The translations under genes were made by a program, and so were the position numbers. A DNA stretch of 64,000 nt, taken from positions 1-64,000 of the forward strand of contig NZ_FMZX01000007.1 of assembly GCF_900101615.1 (NCBI RefSeq), read 5' to 3'. A model generated the notes under the pieces. That model worked only from the letters and a program-made list of their open reading frames with translations, made no database searches and was not told the DNA's origin. The DNA is from Belnapia rosea (GTDB lineage: Bacteria; Pseudomonadota; Alphaproteobacteria; Acetobacterales; Acetobacteraceae). Shown piece after piece: positions 36,166-44,646 of this stretch (positions are counted from its first letter, which is position 1; each line of letters starts with the position of its first letter).

Positions 36166-37755
36166 ATGCTGAGACGCACCCTGATCACAGGGGCCGCCGC
36201 CACCGCAGCCGCCAGCCTGGCGCGCCCCGCGCTCGCCCAGCCCGCCGGCGCACGCGTGCTGCGCTTCGTGCCGCAGTCGGACCTGACCGTGCTCGATCCG
36301 GTCTTCACCACGGCCTATATCACGCGCCACCATTCGATGATGGTCTATGACCAGCTCTACGGCCTCGACAGCAAGCTGCGGCCGCAGCCGCAGATGGTCG
36401 AGGCCCATGAGGTGGTGCAGGATGGGCTGCTCTGGCGCTTCCGCCTCCGCCCCGGCCTCCTGTTCCACGATGGCGAACCGGTGCGCGGGCGGGACTGCAT
36501 CGCCTCCATCAAGCGCTGGGCGCAACGCGACGCGCTCGGCCAGGCGCTGATGGCGCGGGTCGAGGAGATGGCGGCACCCGACGACCGCAGCTTCACCATC
36601 CGGCTGAAGCGGGCCTTCGGCCCGATGCTGGAGACGCTGGCCAAGGTCGGCCCCTCCGCCCTCTTCATCATGCCGGAGCGGATCGCCAGCCAGGACGCCA
36701 ATACCCAGATCCGCGAGACCATCGGATCCGGCCCCTTCCGCTTCAAGGCGGATGAGCGCGTGGTCGGTGCCCGCGTGGTCTATGAGCGCAATCCCGACTA
36801 CAAGCCGCGCGAGGGCGGCGCGCCCGACTGGGCGGCCGGGCCGAAGCAGGTCTTCTTCGACCGCGTCGAATGGACCGTGATGCCCGACCCGGCGACGGCG
36901 GGGGCGGCCTTGCAAAGCGGCGAGGTGGATTGGTGGGAGAACCCACCGAACGACCTCATCCCCGTGCTGCGCCGCTCGCGTGACCTGCTGCAGAAGCCGG
37001 GCAGCCCCCTCGGCACCATCGGCACCGGCATCTTCAACACGCTGCACCCCCCCTTCGACAAGCCGGCCGTGCGCCGCGCCGTCCTGCGCGCCATGTCCCA
37101 GGCCGACTTCATGACGGCGGCGGCGGGCACCGACCCCTCGCTCTGGAAGGCAGGCGCCGGCGTCTTCACCCCCGGCACGCCGCTGGCGAATGAGGCAGGC
37201 ATCGCCGCGATCACCGCCCCGCGCGACCTCGAGCGCTCCCGCCGCGAGCTGCGCGAGGCCGGCTATGCCGGCGAGACGGTGGTGGTGCTGAGCCCCAGCG
37301 ACCAGCCGGCGCTGACCGCGCTCGGCGAGGTCGGGCAGGACCTGCTGAAGCAGCTCGGCATGAAGGTGGATTTCCGGGTGACCGACTGGGGCACGCTGGT
37401 GCAGCGCCGGTCGAGCAAGGAGCCGCCGGAGCGGGGCGGCTGGAGCATGTTCCACACCACCTGGAACGGGATCGACGGCATCAACCCCGGCGTCATGACC
37501 TATCTGCGGGCGAACGGGCAAAGTGCCTGGTTCGGCTGGCCGAACGTGCCGCGGCTGGAGGCGCTGCGTCTCTCCTGGTTCGACGCGCCGGACATTGCCG
37601 CACAGCAGAAGATCGCCGCCGAGATCCAGCAGGTGGTCTTCGACGAGGCGCCCTACCTGCCGCTCGGCCAGTACTTCGCCTCGACCGCCTGGCGGAAGAC
37701 GATCACCGAGCCGATCTCGGAGATCATCTCCTTCTGGGGCGTGAAGCGCGCCTGA
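36166..37755 (+). CDS. ABC transporter substrate-binding protein, family 5
   Basis: 529 residues. A Tat/Sec-like signal (MLRRTLITGAAATAAASLAR...ALAQ) precedes the SBP_bac_5 fold: LLWRFRLRPGLLFHDGEPVR, GSGPFRFKADERV and FDKPAVRRAVLRAMSQ. It is a second dipeptide/opine-type binding protein in this window, only loosely similar to the one at 523. The start at 36166 has GGGAGAG 8 nt upstream. No permease gene is next to it; its stop codon is immediately followed by the stop of the convergent acyltransferase gene (no spacer). Solute unknown. Confidence 0.88.
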   Translation: MLRRTLITGAAATAAASLARPALAQPAGARVLRFVPQSDLTVLDPVFTTAYITRHHSMMVYDQLYGLDSKLRPQPQMVEAHEVVQDGLLWRFRLRPGLLFHDGEPVRGRDCIASIKRWAQRDALGQALMARVEEMAAPDDRSFTIRLKRAFGPMLETLAKVGPSALFIMPERIASQDANTQIRETIGSGPFRFKADERVVGARVVYERNPDYKPREGGAPDWAAGPKQVFFDRVEWTVMPDPATAGAALQSGEVDWWENPPNDLIPVLRRSRDLLQKPGSPLGTIGTGIFNTLHPPFDKPAVRRAVLRAMSQADFMTAAAGTDPSLWKAGAGVFTPGTPLANEAGIAAITAPRDLERSRRELREAGYAGETVVVLSPSDQPALTALGEVGQDLLKQLGMKVDFRVTDWGTLVQRRSSKEPPERGGWSMFHTTWNGIDGINPGVMTYLRANGQSAWFGWPNVPRLEALRLSWFDAPDIAAQQKIAAEIQQVVFDEAPYLPLGQYFASTAWRKTITEPISEIISFWGVKRA

Positions 37756-38928
37756 TCACTCGGCCTCGCCATCCTTCCTGAAGGGGGAGAGGGTGGCGAG
37801 CGCCTCCATCTCCTGCAGCATCGCCGGCCGCTCCCGCTCGAGGAAGTCGCCGACAGCACGGCGCAGCCCGCCATGGGCGATCCAGTGCGCGCTGTAGGTT
37901 GGGGTTGGCAGGTAGCCGCGCTGGATCTTGTGCTCGCCCTGGGCGCCGGCTTCCACACGCGGCAGCCCGTGCTCGATGGCGAAGTCGATGGCGCGGTAGT
38001 AGCAGAGCTCGAAATGCAGGAAGGGGGCGTCGACCAGGCTCCCCCAGTTACGGCCGTAGAGTGCCTCGCGCCCCAGCAGGTTCAGCGCCCCGGCGACCGG
38101 CTCGCCATCCTGCTCCGCCACCATCAGCACCACTTGGTCTCCGAGCGCCTTGCCCATCAAGGGCCAGAAGCGCGGGGTGAGATAGGCGCTGCGGCCCCAT
38201 TTCTTGTCGGTGGTGCTGCGGTAGAAGCGGTGGAAGGCGCGCCAGTACCGTTCGGTGATCTCATGGCCGCGCAATGTCTTGAGCACGAAGCCGGAGGCCG
38301 CCGCATCCCGCCGCTCGCGCCGGATCGCCTTCCGCTTGCGCGAGGACAGCGCGCCGAGGAAATCCTCGAAGCTGGCATAGCCCTTGTTGTGCCAATGGAA
38401 CTGCGTCCCCAGCCGCTGCAACCAGCCGGCCTCGCCCAGCGCCTCCCACTCCGCACCCTCGCAGAAGGTGATGTGGGCGGAGGAGAGGCCGAGATCGTCG
38501 CAGGCCTGGGCCAGGCCCTGCGCCATGGCGGCGGGGCCGATTCCGGCCCCCGGATGGATCAGCAGGCGCGGCCCGGGAACGGGGCTGAAGGGCGCGCAGA
38601 CCTGAAGCTTCGGGTAGTACTGGCCGCCTGCCCGCTCCAGCGCATCCGCCCAGCCATAATCGAAGACATACTCACCCTGGCTGTGGTTCTTCGCATAGCA
38701 GGGCGCGCAGGCCAGCAGCCGCCCCTCCGGGTCGCGCAGCGCCGCATGCTGGGGCAGCCAGCCGGTCCGGGCCGTGGCGCTGCCGCTCTCCTCCAGCGCG
38801 GCGAGGAAGGCATGGCTGACGAAGGGGTTGTCCCCGCCGGCACAGGCATCCCACTCCTCGGCCGGCAACTCGGCGATGGCACGGTGGAGGCTGAGGGTCA
38901 GGGGGGCGGAGGGCATTGCCGGCAGCAT
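37756..38928 (-). CDS. GNAT/FemAB-like acyltransferase (DUF482 family)
   Basis: 390 residues. It matches the 'peptidogalycan biosynthesis' DUF482 group of GNAT-fold proteins: DACAGGDNPFVSHAFLAALE near the start, YVFDYGWADALERAGGQYYP, AHITFCEGAEWEALGE, FHWHNKGYASFEDFLGALSS and ELCYYRAIDFAIEHGLPRVE. No signal peptide. It is suspected to transfer an acyl or aminoacyl group; the substrate is unknown. Two in-frame ATGs (38928, 38916) are possible and neither has a clear Shine-Dalgarno. It is convergent with the binding-protein gene with zero bases between stops. Confidence 0.85.
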   Translation of the reverse strand: MLPAMPSAPLTLSLHRAIAELPAEEWDACAGGDNPFVSHAFLAALEESGSATARTGWLPQHAALRDPEGRLLACAPCYAKNHSQGEYVFDYGWADALERAGGQYYPKLQVCAPFSPVPGPRLLIHPGAGIGPAAMAQGLAQACDDLGLSSAHITFCEGAEWEALGEAGWLQRLGTQFHWHNKGYASFEDFLGALSSRKRKAIRRERRDAAASGFVLKTLRGHEITERYWRAFHRFYRSTTDKKWGRSAYLTPRFWPLMGKALGDQVVLMVAEQDGEPVAGALNLLGREALYGRNWGSLVDAPFLHFELCYYRAIDFAIEHGLPRVEAGAQGEHKIQRGYLPTPTYSAHWIAHGGLRRAVGDFLERERPAMLQEMEALATLSPFRKDGEAE

Positions 38929-38965
38929 GTGCTGCGCCGCAGCGCGAGGACAAGGCCCCCTTGGC

Positions 38966-39898
38966 TCAGCGCCCCCAGCGGAGCACCAGCGGGTCGGTGC
39001 GCCGTGCCACCTCGATCAGGCCGGCCCGCGTCGCCGGGTGCAGCGGCGGCAGGGGCGCGCGCGGCGCGTCGCAGGCGATGACGCCGCCCTCCCGCATCAG
39101 CACCTTGGCGGCGAGCAGGCCGCATTGCCGGTTCTCGTAGTTGATGAGCGGCAGCCAGCGCTGATAGGCGGCGGCCGCCGCCTCCTTGTCACCGGCGAAC
39201 CAGGCATCGGTGACCTGGCGGATGCCGTCCGGGTAGCCGCCGCCGGTCATGGAGCCGGTGGCGCCCGCCTCCAGGTCGGCCATCAACGTGATCGCCTCCT
39301 CGCCATCCCAGGGCCCCTCGATCGCCGCGCCACCCAGGGCAATCACCTCGCGCAGCTTGTTGGCGGCGAAGGGCACCTCGATCTTGAAATAGGCCACCTG
39401 CTCGATCTCGCGGGCCATGCGGGCCAGCAAGGCGGCCGGGAGCGGCGTGCCGGCGACGGGCGCGTCCTGGATCATGATCGGGATGCGGATCGCGTCGGAG
39501 ACGGTGCGGTAGAAATCATGGATCGCCGCCTCGCCGAAGCGGATGGTGGCACCGTGATAAGGGGGCATCACCATCACCATGGCCGCCCCCGCCTCCTGCG
39601 CCCGGCGAGAGCGTTCGGCGCAGATCCGGCCCGAGGGATGGGTGGTGGTGACGATCACCGGCACCCGCCCCGCGACGTGGTCGAGGATGAGTGGCGTCAG
39701 CCGCTCCCGCTCCTCATCGGCGAGGAGGAATTGCTCGGAGAAATTGGCCAGGATGGCGAGACCTTCGGAGCCGGCATCGATCATGAAATCGATGCAGCGC
39801 TTCTGCCCCTCGAGGTCGAGCGCGCCCCGCTCGTCGAAGATGGTCGGCACCACCGGGAAAACCCCGCGATAGCGGGGCTTCGGCTGGGTCTGGCTCAT
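38966..39898 (-). CDS. araD: 2-keto-3-deoxy-L-arabinonate dehydratase-like (DHDPS superfamily)
   Basis: 310 residues of the DapA/NAL (beta/alpha)8 family. The Schiff-base Lys is in VAYFKIEVP. The Tyr expected in YNxPxRT of true DHDPS is replaced, giving IQDAPVAGT, which together with ILANFSEQFLLADEER and GGGYPDGIRQV is typical of L-2-keto-3-deoxyarabonate dehydratases (non-phosphorylative L-arabinose route, giving 2-oxoglutarate semialdehyde). That match is from memory of the family. It lies 58 nt from the RidA gene on the same strand. The exact substrate would need testing; other keto-deoxy acids are possible. Confidence 0.78.
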   Translation of the reverse strand: MSQTQPKPRYRGVFPVVPTIFDERGALDLEGQKRCIDFMIDAGSEGLAILANFSEQFLLADEERERLTPLILDHVAGRVPVIVTTTHPSGRICAERSRRAQEAGAAMVMVMPPYHGATIRFGEAAIHDFYRTVSDAIRIPIMIQDAPVAGTPLPAALLARMAREIEQVAYFKIEVPFAANKLREVIALGGAAIEGPWDGEEAITLMADLEAGATGSMTGGGYPDGIRQVTDAWFAGDKEAAAAAYQRWLPLINYENRQCGLLAAKVLMREGGVIACDAPRAPLPPLHPATRAGLIEVARRTDPLVLRWGR

Positions 39899-39955
39899 GC
39901 GGCATTCCTCCTGGCCGGGAAGAAGGCGGCGGGCCAGGCCCCGCCGTCAAGCCGC

Positions 39956-40420
39956 TCAGGCCAGTTCGAACATGCCCTCCACCTCGACCGCCGCATCCCC
40001 GGGCAGGGAGGGCACGCCGATGGTGGTGCGCGCATGGCGCCCGGCCTCGCCGAAGACCTCGACGGCGAGGTCCGAGGCACCGTTCATCACCACCGCATGC
40101 TGGGTGAATTCCGGCGGTGCGGCGATGAAGCCACCAAGGCGCAGCACCCGCGCCACGAGGTCGAGGTCACCGGTCGCCGCCCTTACCTGGGCCAGCAGGT
40201 TGATGAAGCAGAGCCGGGCGGCCGCCACCCCATCCTCCAGCGCGACTCCGGCGCCGAGCTTGCCGGTATGGACGATCCGGCCCTCCTGCAGCGGGATCTG
40301 GCCAGAGACGATGAGCAACTTCCCGCTCACGTTGAACGGGACGTAGTTGGCGATCGGCGCCGCCGGCACCGGCAGGGTGATGCCAAGCTCGGCGAGGCGG
40401 GCTTCGATGCGTCCGGCCAT
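39956..40420 (-). CDS. RidA/YjgF-family protein
   Basis: 154 residues, longer than the 128-residue canonical RidA and with the F-type pattern. It shows YVPFNVSGKLLIVSGQIPLQ at the start and ARTTIGVPSLPGDAAVEVEG at the end, where the canonical Arg of the deaminase site is seen in ARTTIGV. RidA hydrolyses reactive enamine/imine intermediates; this subgroup's activity is often uncertain. It sits between the keto-deoxy-acid dehydratase gene and the RNR-like gene, all reverse strand, with 12 nt before the latter's end. Co-transcription is likely. Confidence 0.88.
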   Translation of the reverse strand: MAGRIEARLAELGITLPVPAAPIANYVPFNVSGKLLIVSGQIPLQEGRIVHTGKLGAGVALEDGVAAARLCFINLLAQVRAATGDLDLVARVLRLGGFIAAPPEFTQHAVVMNGASDLAVEVFGEAGRHARTTIGVPSLPGDAAVEVEGMFELA

Positions 40421-40432
40421 GATACGCGCTCC

Positions 40433-42001
40433 TTATCCAACCAGCCTGAGTGTCCGGCGCCGGCCGCGCGGGCTGCCGCCAACTGCGGCTTCCCGTCCCG
40501 GTGCCGGCTGCGGCGGCAGGTCGAGCGGCAGCAGCGGTGCCTGCTGCGCCGCAGTGCCCGGCGTGTCCGGCAGGCAATCCTCCTCGGAGGGCTGCGGCAG
40601 GTCCCGCCGGTCGAGGTAATCGAGCGCCAGCCGGCGGAAGGCCCAGTCGAGCACCGAGGTGGCACGCGGAATGGCCGGGTCGCCCTCGACCAGCCCGGCG
40701 GGGCCGAAGCGGGTATAGGCGAAGGCTTCGACATACTCCGCCAGCGGCACCCCGTGCTGCAGGCCGAGCGAGACGGATTGCGCGAAGCCGTCCATCAGGC
40801 AGCGATACGCCGCGCCCTCCTTCGAGAGGGTGAAGGCGATCTCCAGCAGCCGCCCATCGGCGTCCTCGGCCGTCCGCAGTGCCACCTTGTGGCCGCCGAC
40901 GGTGACATGCAGCGTCGTCCCGGCATGGCGGCGCAGCATCGGGGCCGGCTTCGGCACCGGCTGGGCCGGGGCGGGCAGCGCCACCGGGGCCGGCGGCACC
41001 GCATGGAGGAACTGGGAGACCGCCTCCCGCATCGCCGCCCGGGCCGTCTCGGGCACCGGGGCGAGCAGCGCCCCGGCCCGGGCCGGATGCTCCCGCGCGA
41101 CGGCGAGGGCAGCACGGGTCGGCACCTCGGCCACCTCGCCACGCTCGGTCAGCACGGCGCGGGTGGAGCCGGCGGCCGGGGCAAGCCCGCCCGTCTCGGC
41201 ACCGAGCAGCGCCTCCACCGCATCCGGCAGGGCGAGGGCCAGCAGCCCCTGGTGCCGCAGGCCCGGCGAGGCGGCGGCGGCATCGAGCGCGGCCCGCGCA
41301 GCGGCGGCAAGGCCGGGGATGGGCGTCTCGGCGGGCGGGGCCGGCCAGATAAGCGCCACCGGCTCCCGCGCGCCCAGGCGCTCGGCGATGTGGCCCGACT
41401 CGGTTTCCGCCGCACCGCGGGTCAGCGCGGCAATGGCGGCGGCGGTAGCGCGCGCCTCGCGGCTGTCATAGGGCAGGCCGAGCGCGGCCAGCAGGCCGGC
41501 CAGGTCGGCGAAGCCGAGTCGCAGCCGGCTGGCCTTCGCCCCGCCCAGCGCATCCAGTGCCCGCACCGCGAGGGCGCAGGCCTCGGCATAGGCCGCAACG
41601 TCGAAGCTGCCATCGGCCTCGAGGAAGGCAGGCAGGTTGAGCACGAAGCGCGGCTCCGCCTTGCCCGGCTTGAAGGCCTCGCCGCGCCAGACCTCGGCCC
41701 CCGGCGCGCCACGGCGGCGGAGCAGCAGGTCGCGCAGGCCCTCGGCCAGCCGGGGCGCGCCGACGTCGCCGAAGATGCCCGCCTTCAGCCCGCCGCGGGT
41801 GACCCGGCCGATCCAGGCCTCGGCGAGGCGTGGCAGCGCCACTGGCCCGTGGCCCGGCGCCAGCGCGGCGAGGGCCGCCGCGGCCTCCGCATCCCAGCCG
41901 AGCGGCAGGGCGACGGGACGAGGCGACGCATCCGGATCGGCCGCGGCGCGGGTGCGGCGCAGCGCGACCTCTTCCCACAGGGTGCCAGTGATCAGTGCCA
42001 T
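40433..42001 (-). CDS. Degenerate class II ribonucleotide reductase-like protein (TSCPD-domain)
   Basis: 522 residues. The middle (about 125-205) resembles the ribonucleotide reductase core (FVLNLPAFLEADGSFDVAAY, RLGFADLAGLLAALGLPYDS). The C-terminal third (about 375-470) reads like the end of alphaproteobacterial NrdJ: AYRCLMDGFAQSVSLGLQHG, VEAFAYTRFGPAGLVEGDPA, ATSVLDWAFRRLALDYLDRR. The whole protein has only three Cys and no catalytic Cys triad or C-terminal CxxC, so it cannot be a working reductase by itself. It is probably a conserved pseudoenzyme or regulatory paralogue. It is divergent from the complex I subunit gene; no cobalamin riboswitch was recognised upstream. Confidence 0.75.
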   Translation of the reverse strand: MALITGTLWEEVALRRTRAAADPDASPRPVALPLGWDAEAAAALAALAPGHGPVALPRLAEAWIGRVTRGGLKAGIFGDVGAPRLAEGLRDLLLRRRGAPGAEVWRGEAFKPGKAEPRFVLNLPAFLEADGSFDVAAYAEACALAVRALDALGGAKASRLRLGFADLAGLLAALGLPYDSREARATAAAIAALTRGAAETESGHIAERLGAREPVALIWPAPPAETPIPGLAAAARAALDAAAASPGLRHQGLLALALPDAVEALLGAETGGLAPAAGSTRAVLTERGEVAEVPTRAALAVAREHPARAGALLAPVPETARAAMREAVSQFLHAVPPAPVALPAPAQPVPKPAPMLRRHAGTTLHVTVGGHKVALRTAEDADGRLLEIAFTLSKEGAAYRCLMDGFAQSVSLGLQHGVPLAEYVEAFAYTRFGPAGLVEGDPAIPRATSVLDWAFRRLALDYLDRRDLPQPSEEDCLPDTPGTAAQQAPLLPLDLPPQPAPGREAAVGGSPRGRRRTLRLVG

Positions 42002-42205
42002 GGCCGGATGCTAGGGCGGCGGCGCCACGGCGGGAAGCCGTATCTGGTGGCGACTCGGGCGCGCGGACGCAACATCCTGTGGATAGTTCCGGCAGGCGGT
42101 CGTGGCAGGTCCCTCCTTTGCTCCGCAGCATCGCTTGTGCGATTGTCCGGCCGCGATCCCGCCCCCATCTCCGGGGCGGCCATCCCCAGGAGCTCCCCCG
42201 GCCCC

Positions 42206-42562
42206 ATGCCTGTCCTGCTGCGCCTCCAGTCCGCGCTCTTCGGCCGCAAGGCCGGGACCGACCGCTTTGGCAATGTCTATTACGAGAGCAAGTCGAAGCA
42301 GCCGATCTACAACCGCACCCGCCGCTGGGCGATCTTCGCCAAGGGATCCGACCCGACCGTGGTCCCGCCCGAATGGCATGCCTGGCTGCACCACACCACG
42401 GCCGAGCCGCTGCCGGAGGTGAAGCGCTATGCCTGGCAGCAGGAGCACCTGCCGAACCTGACCGGCACGGCCCATGCCTATCGCCCGCTCGGGCACGATT
42501 ATGTCGGCGGCACGCGCCGCACCACCGGTGGCGACTACGAAGCCTGGACCCCGGGCTCCTGA
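42206..42562 (+). CDS. NADH:ubiquinone oxidoreductase accessory subunit NDUFA12
   Basis: 118 residues matching the B17.2/NDUFA12 accessory subunit of respiratory complex I, found in alphaproteobacteria and mitochondria. It shows DRFGNVYYESKSKQPIYNRT, RWAIFAKGSDPTVVPPEWHA and the Pro/Tyr-rich tail PLGHDYVGGTRR. It is expected on the peripheral arm of complex I. The ATG at 42206 follows CCAGGAG at about 10 nt. The order NDUFA12, mlaD, small ORF, DUF2155 is a familiar alphaproteobacterial neighbourhood. mlaD starts 3 nt later. Confidence 0.92.
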   Translation: MPVLLRLQSALFGRKAGTDRFGNVYYESKSKQPIYNRTRRWAIFAKGSDPTVVPPEWHAWLHHTTAEPLPEVKRYAWQQEHLPNLTGTAHAYRPLGHDYVGGTRRTTGGDYEAWTPGS

Positions 42563-42565
42563 CGA

Positions 42566-43078
42566 ATGAAGGGACGCAGCCTCGCCGAGGTCGCCACCGG
42601 CGGCATCGTGCTCGTCATCGCCGCGGTCTTCCTTGCCTATGCGGTGCTGCATAGCGGGCGCGGCAACTCCAGCACCGATGGCATGCAGCTCACCGCCCGC
42701 TTCGACAAGATCGACGGCCTCTCGAACGGTGCCGATGTACGGATCGCCGGCGTGAAGGTGGGCAGCGTGACCGACAGCCGGATCGACCCGCAGAGCTTCG
42801 GGGCCGTCCTCACCATGCGGGTGGACCGCAGCCTCCGTCTGCCCGACGACACCTCGGCCGAAGTCACGTCGGAGGGGCTTCTCGGCGGCAAGTATGTCTC
42901 CCTCGTGCCGGGCGGCAGCGAGAAATTCCTCGCCGATGGCAGCCGCATCACCGAGACCCAGGGCTCGGTCAGCCTCGAGTCGCTGCTCGGCCGCTTCATC
43001 TTCTCGGTGACGCAGATGAACAGCCAGACCCAGGAAGGGGGCCAGGGCGGGAGCCAGGCCCCCGCCCCGGCGCGATGA
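42566..43078 (+). CDS. mlaD: MlaD-family phospholipid transport protein (MCE domain)
   Basis: 170 residues. An N-terminal membrane helix (VATGGIVLVIAAVFLAYAVL) is followed by one MCE domain: LTARFDKIDGLSNGADVRIA, GVKVGSVTDSRID and TSEGLLGGKYVSLVPGGSEK. MlaD hexamers bind phospholipids in the periplasm for the MlaFEDB transporter that keeps the outer membrane asymmetric. The other mla genes are not adjacent. The stop overlaps the next start by 4 nt (ATGA), so translation is coupled. Confidence 0.93.
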   Translation: MKGRSLAEVATGGIVLVIAAVFLAYAVLHSGRGNSSTDGMQLTARFDKIDGLSNGADVRIAGVKVGSVTDSRIDPQSFGAVLTMRVDRSLRLPDDTSAEVTSEGLLGGKYVSLVPGGSEKFLADGSRITETQGSVSLESLLGRFIFSVTQMNSQTQEGGQGGSQAPAPAR

Positions 43079-43299
43079 GCCTCGCCCCACCCGAGACCTG
43101 GCCGGGCGCCGATGGCAACCCGATCTCCTGCCGGGAGAAGGTGAAGGTCCTGGCGGAGAACCATGTGGAGCTCGCCCAGGTGATGCGCGACGCCTTCGAG
43201 GATGCCGTGCTGATGGGCGTCGACGAGGCTGCGCTCCGCCGCCTGCTCACCAGCATGGTCGAGGCGCTGCCCAGCCCGAAGCGGAAGCCCGGCGCTTGA
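43075..43299 (+). CDS. Small conserved-looking helical protein in the mlaD cluster
   Basis: 74 residues, mostly helical: REKVKVLAENHVELAQVMRD, AFEDAVLMGVDEAALRRLLT and a Pro/Lys tail. No signal peptide or membrane segment. It overlaps mlaD by 4 nt (ATGA), and its TGA is shared with the TTG start of the DUF2155 gene, which together make it very likely to be translated. I do not recognise a family. Position suggests a cytoplasmic partner for the neighbouring envelope genes. Confidence 0.75.
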   Translation: MSLAPPETWPGADGNPISCREKVKVLAENHVELAQVMRDAFEDAVLMGVDEAALRRLLTSMVEALPSPKRKPGA

Positions 43300-43658
43300 G
43301 GCGGCTGCTCCTTCTCGTCCTCCTGCTGCCCCTTCCCGCCTTGGCCCAATCGCAGGACTGGCTGCAGAAGGGGCAGGCCGAGTTGCAACTGCTGGACAAG
43401 GTGACGGCCCGCGTCTCCGTCCTCCGCGCGCCGGTCGGGCAGGCAACGCAATTCGGCACGCTGACAATCAGGGTCGCCGCCTGCAATGCGCGGCCGCCGG
43501 ATGAGGTGCCGGATGCGGCCGCCTTCCTCGAGGTCAGTGACAGCCGCCGCGCCGCCGGCTTCCAGGAAGTCTTCCGCGGCTGGATGTTCGCCAATGCCCC
43601 CGGCGTGAGCATGCTGGAGCATCCGGTCTATGACCTGCGGGTCCTCGATTGCAAATAG
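43296..43658 (+). CDS. DUF2155 domain protein, secreted
   Basis: 120 residues. A clear signal peptide (MRRLLLLVLLLPLPALAQ) is followed by the DUF2155 pattern ELQLLDKVTARVSVLRAPVG, FGTLTIRVAACNARPPDE, EVFRGWMFANAPGVSMLEHP and VYDLRVLDC. This family is alphaproteobacterial and periplasmic, of unknown function. The TTG start at 43296 shares bases with the preceding TGA (TTGA). The gene's end overlaps the MBL-hydrolase start by 10 nt, so the cluster is tightly coupled. Confidence 0.88.
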   Translation: MRRLLLLVLLLPLPALAQSQDWLQKGQAELQLLDKVTARVSVLRAPVGQATQFGTLTIRVAACNARPPDEVPDAAAFLEVSDSRRAAGFQEVFRGWMFANAPGVSMLEHPVYDLRVLDCK

Positions 43659-44617
43659 CGCCCTCCGACCATTGGGACGGGCGGCACTTCCACAACGTCC
43701 ATGACCGGACGGAGAAGACCTTCCGGGATGTCTGGCGCTGGCGCCGCACCAGCCGCGCCATCCCCTGGCCGCCTTCGGTCGAGGACGCGCCGCAGCCCGC
43801 GCCACGCCGCCTGCCCGCCGGGCGCATCGGCGCCACCTTCATCGGCCATGCCAGCTTCCTGATCCAGCTCGGCGGCCGCTGCATCCTCGTTGACCCGGTC
43901 TGGTCCGAGCGGGCGAGCCCCCTCACCTTCGCCGGGCCACGCCGGGTGCGGGCGCCGGGGCAGCGGCTCGAGGATCTGCCGGGCTGCGACCTGCTGCTGG
44001 TCAGCCACAACCATTACGACCATCTCGACCTGCCGACCCTGAGGGAGGTCCGCCGCCGCTGGTCGCCCCCCGCCATCACCGGCCTCGCCAATGCGCGGCA
44101 CCTGGCCAAGGCGGGCATCCAGGCCGCGACCGAGCTCGACTGGTGGCAGTCGACCGAGATGGCGGGGCTGCGGATCACCTATGTGCCGGCGCAGCATTTC
44201 TCCGCCCGCACCCTCTTCGACCGCAATTGCAGCCTCTGGGGCGGCTTCGTCATCCAATCCGGCGATGCCACCGTCTATTTCGCCGGAGACAGCGGCTGGT
44301 GCCCGCATTTCGCCGAGATCGCGGCCCGCTTCCCGCGCATCGATCTCGCCCTGCTGCCGATCGGCGCCTATGAGCCGCGCTTCTTCATGCGCACCCAGCA
44401 CATGGACCCGGGCGAGGCCGTCGAGGCCCACCGGGCGCTTGGCGCCCGCCGCAGCATCGGGATGCATTTCGGCACCTTCGCCGGCCTGACTGACGAGGCG
44501 ATCGAGGGGCCGGAGGCCTGGCTCGCCGAGGCCCGTGCCGCCGCCGGGCTGGCGGAGGAGGCGTTCACCACCCTCCCCTTCGGGGCCAGCCTGGACCTCG
44601 CCGAGACGCCCCGATAG
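43649..44617 (+). CDS. MBL-fold metal-dependent hydrolase (NAPE-PLD/UlaG-like)
   Basis: 322 residues. The metallo-beta-lactamase site is clear: IGHASFLIQLGGRCILVDPV then the HxHxDH motif in VSHNHYDHLD. Further metal ligands come in VPAQHFSAR, FAGDSGWCPHF and GMHFGTFAGL. The order DRNCSLWGGFVIQSG is characteristic of the NAPE-phospholipase D-like group. There is no signal peptide, so it is cytosolic or loosely membrane-associated. Start is a TTG at 43649 inside the DUF2155 end; a later ATG would lose the family's N-terminus. A lipid or phosphodiester substrate is inferred. Confidence 0.85.
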   Translation: MQIAPSDHWDGRHFHNVHDRTEKTFRDVWRWRRTSRAIPWPPSVEDAPQPAPRRLPAGRIGATFIGHASFLIQLGGRCILVDPVWSERASPLTFAGPRRVRAPGQRLEDLPGCDLLLVSHNHYDHLDLPTLREVRRRWSPPAITGLANARHLAKAGIQAATELDWWQSTEMAGLRITYVPAQHFSARTLFDRNCSLWGGFVIQSGDATVYFAGDSGWCPHFAEIAARFPRIDLALLPIGAYEPRFFMRTQHMDPGEAVEAHRALGARRSIGMHFGTFAGLTDEAIEGPEAWLAEARAAAGLAEEAFTTLPFGASLDLAETPR

Positions 44618-44646
44618 GCTTTCCGCCCCCCTTCAAGGGTGCGCCG

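Noticed and set aside
38774-42205. Forward open frame continuing into the NDUFA12 gene
   Set aside because: It is antisense to the dehydratase, RidA and RNR-like genes; the NDUFA12 homology starts at 42206.
42002-42205. Cobalamin riboswitch before the RNR-like gene
   Set aside because: Class II reductase genes often have one, but I found no B12-box-like sequence on the reverse strand of this gap.
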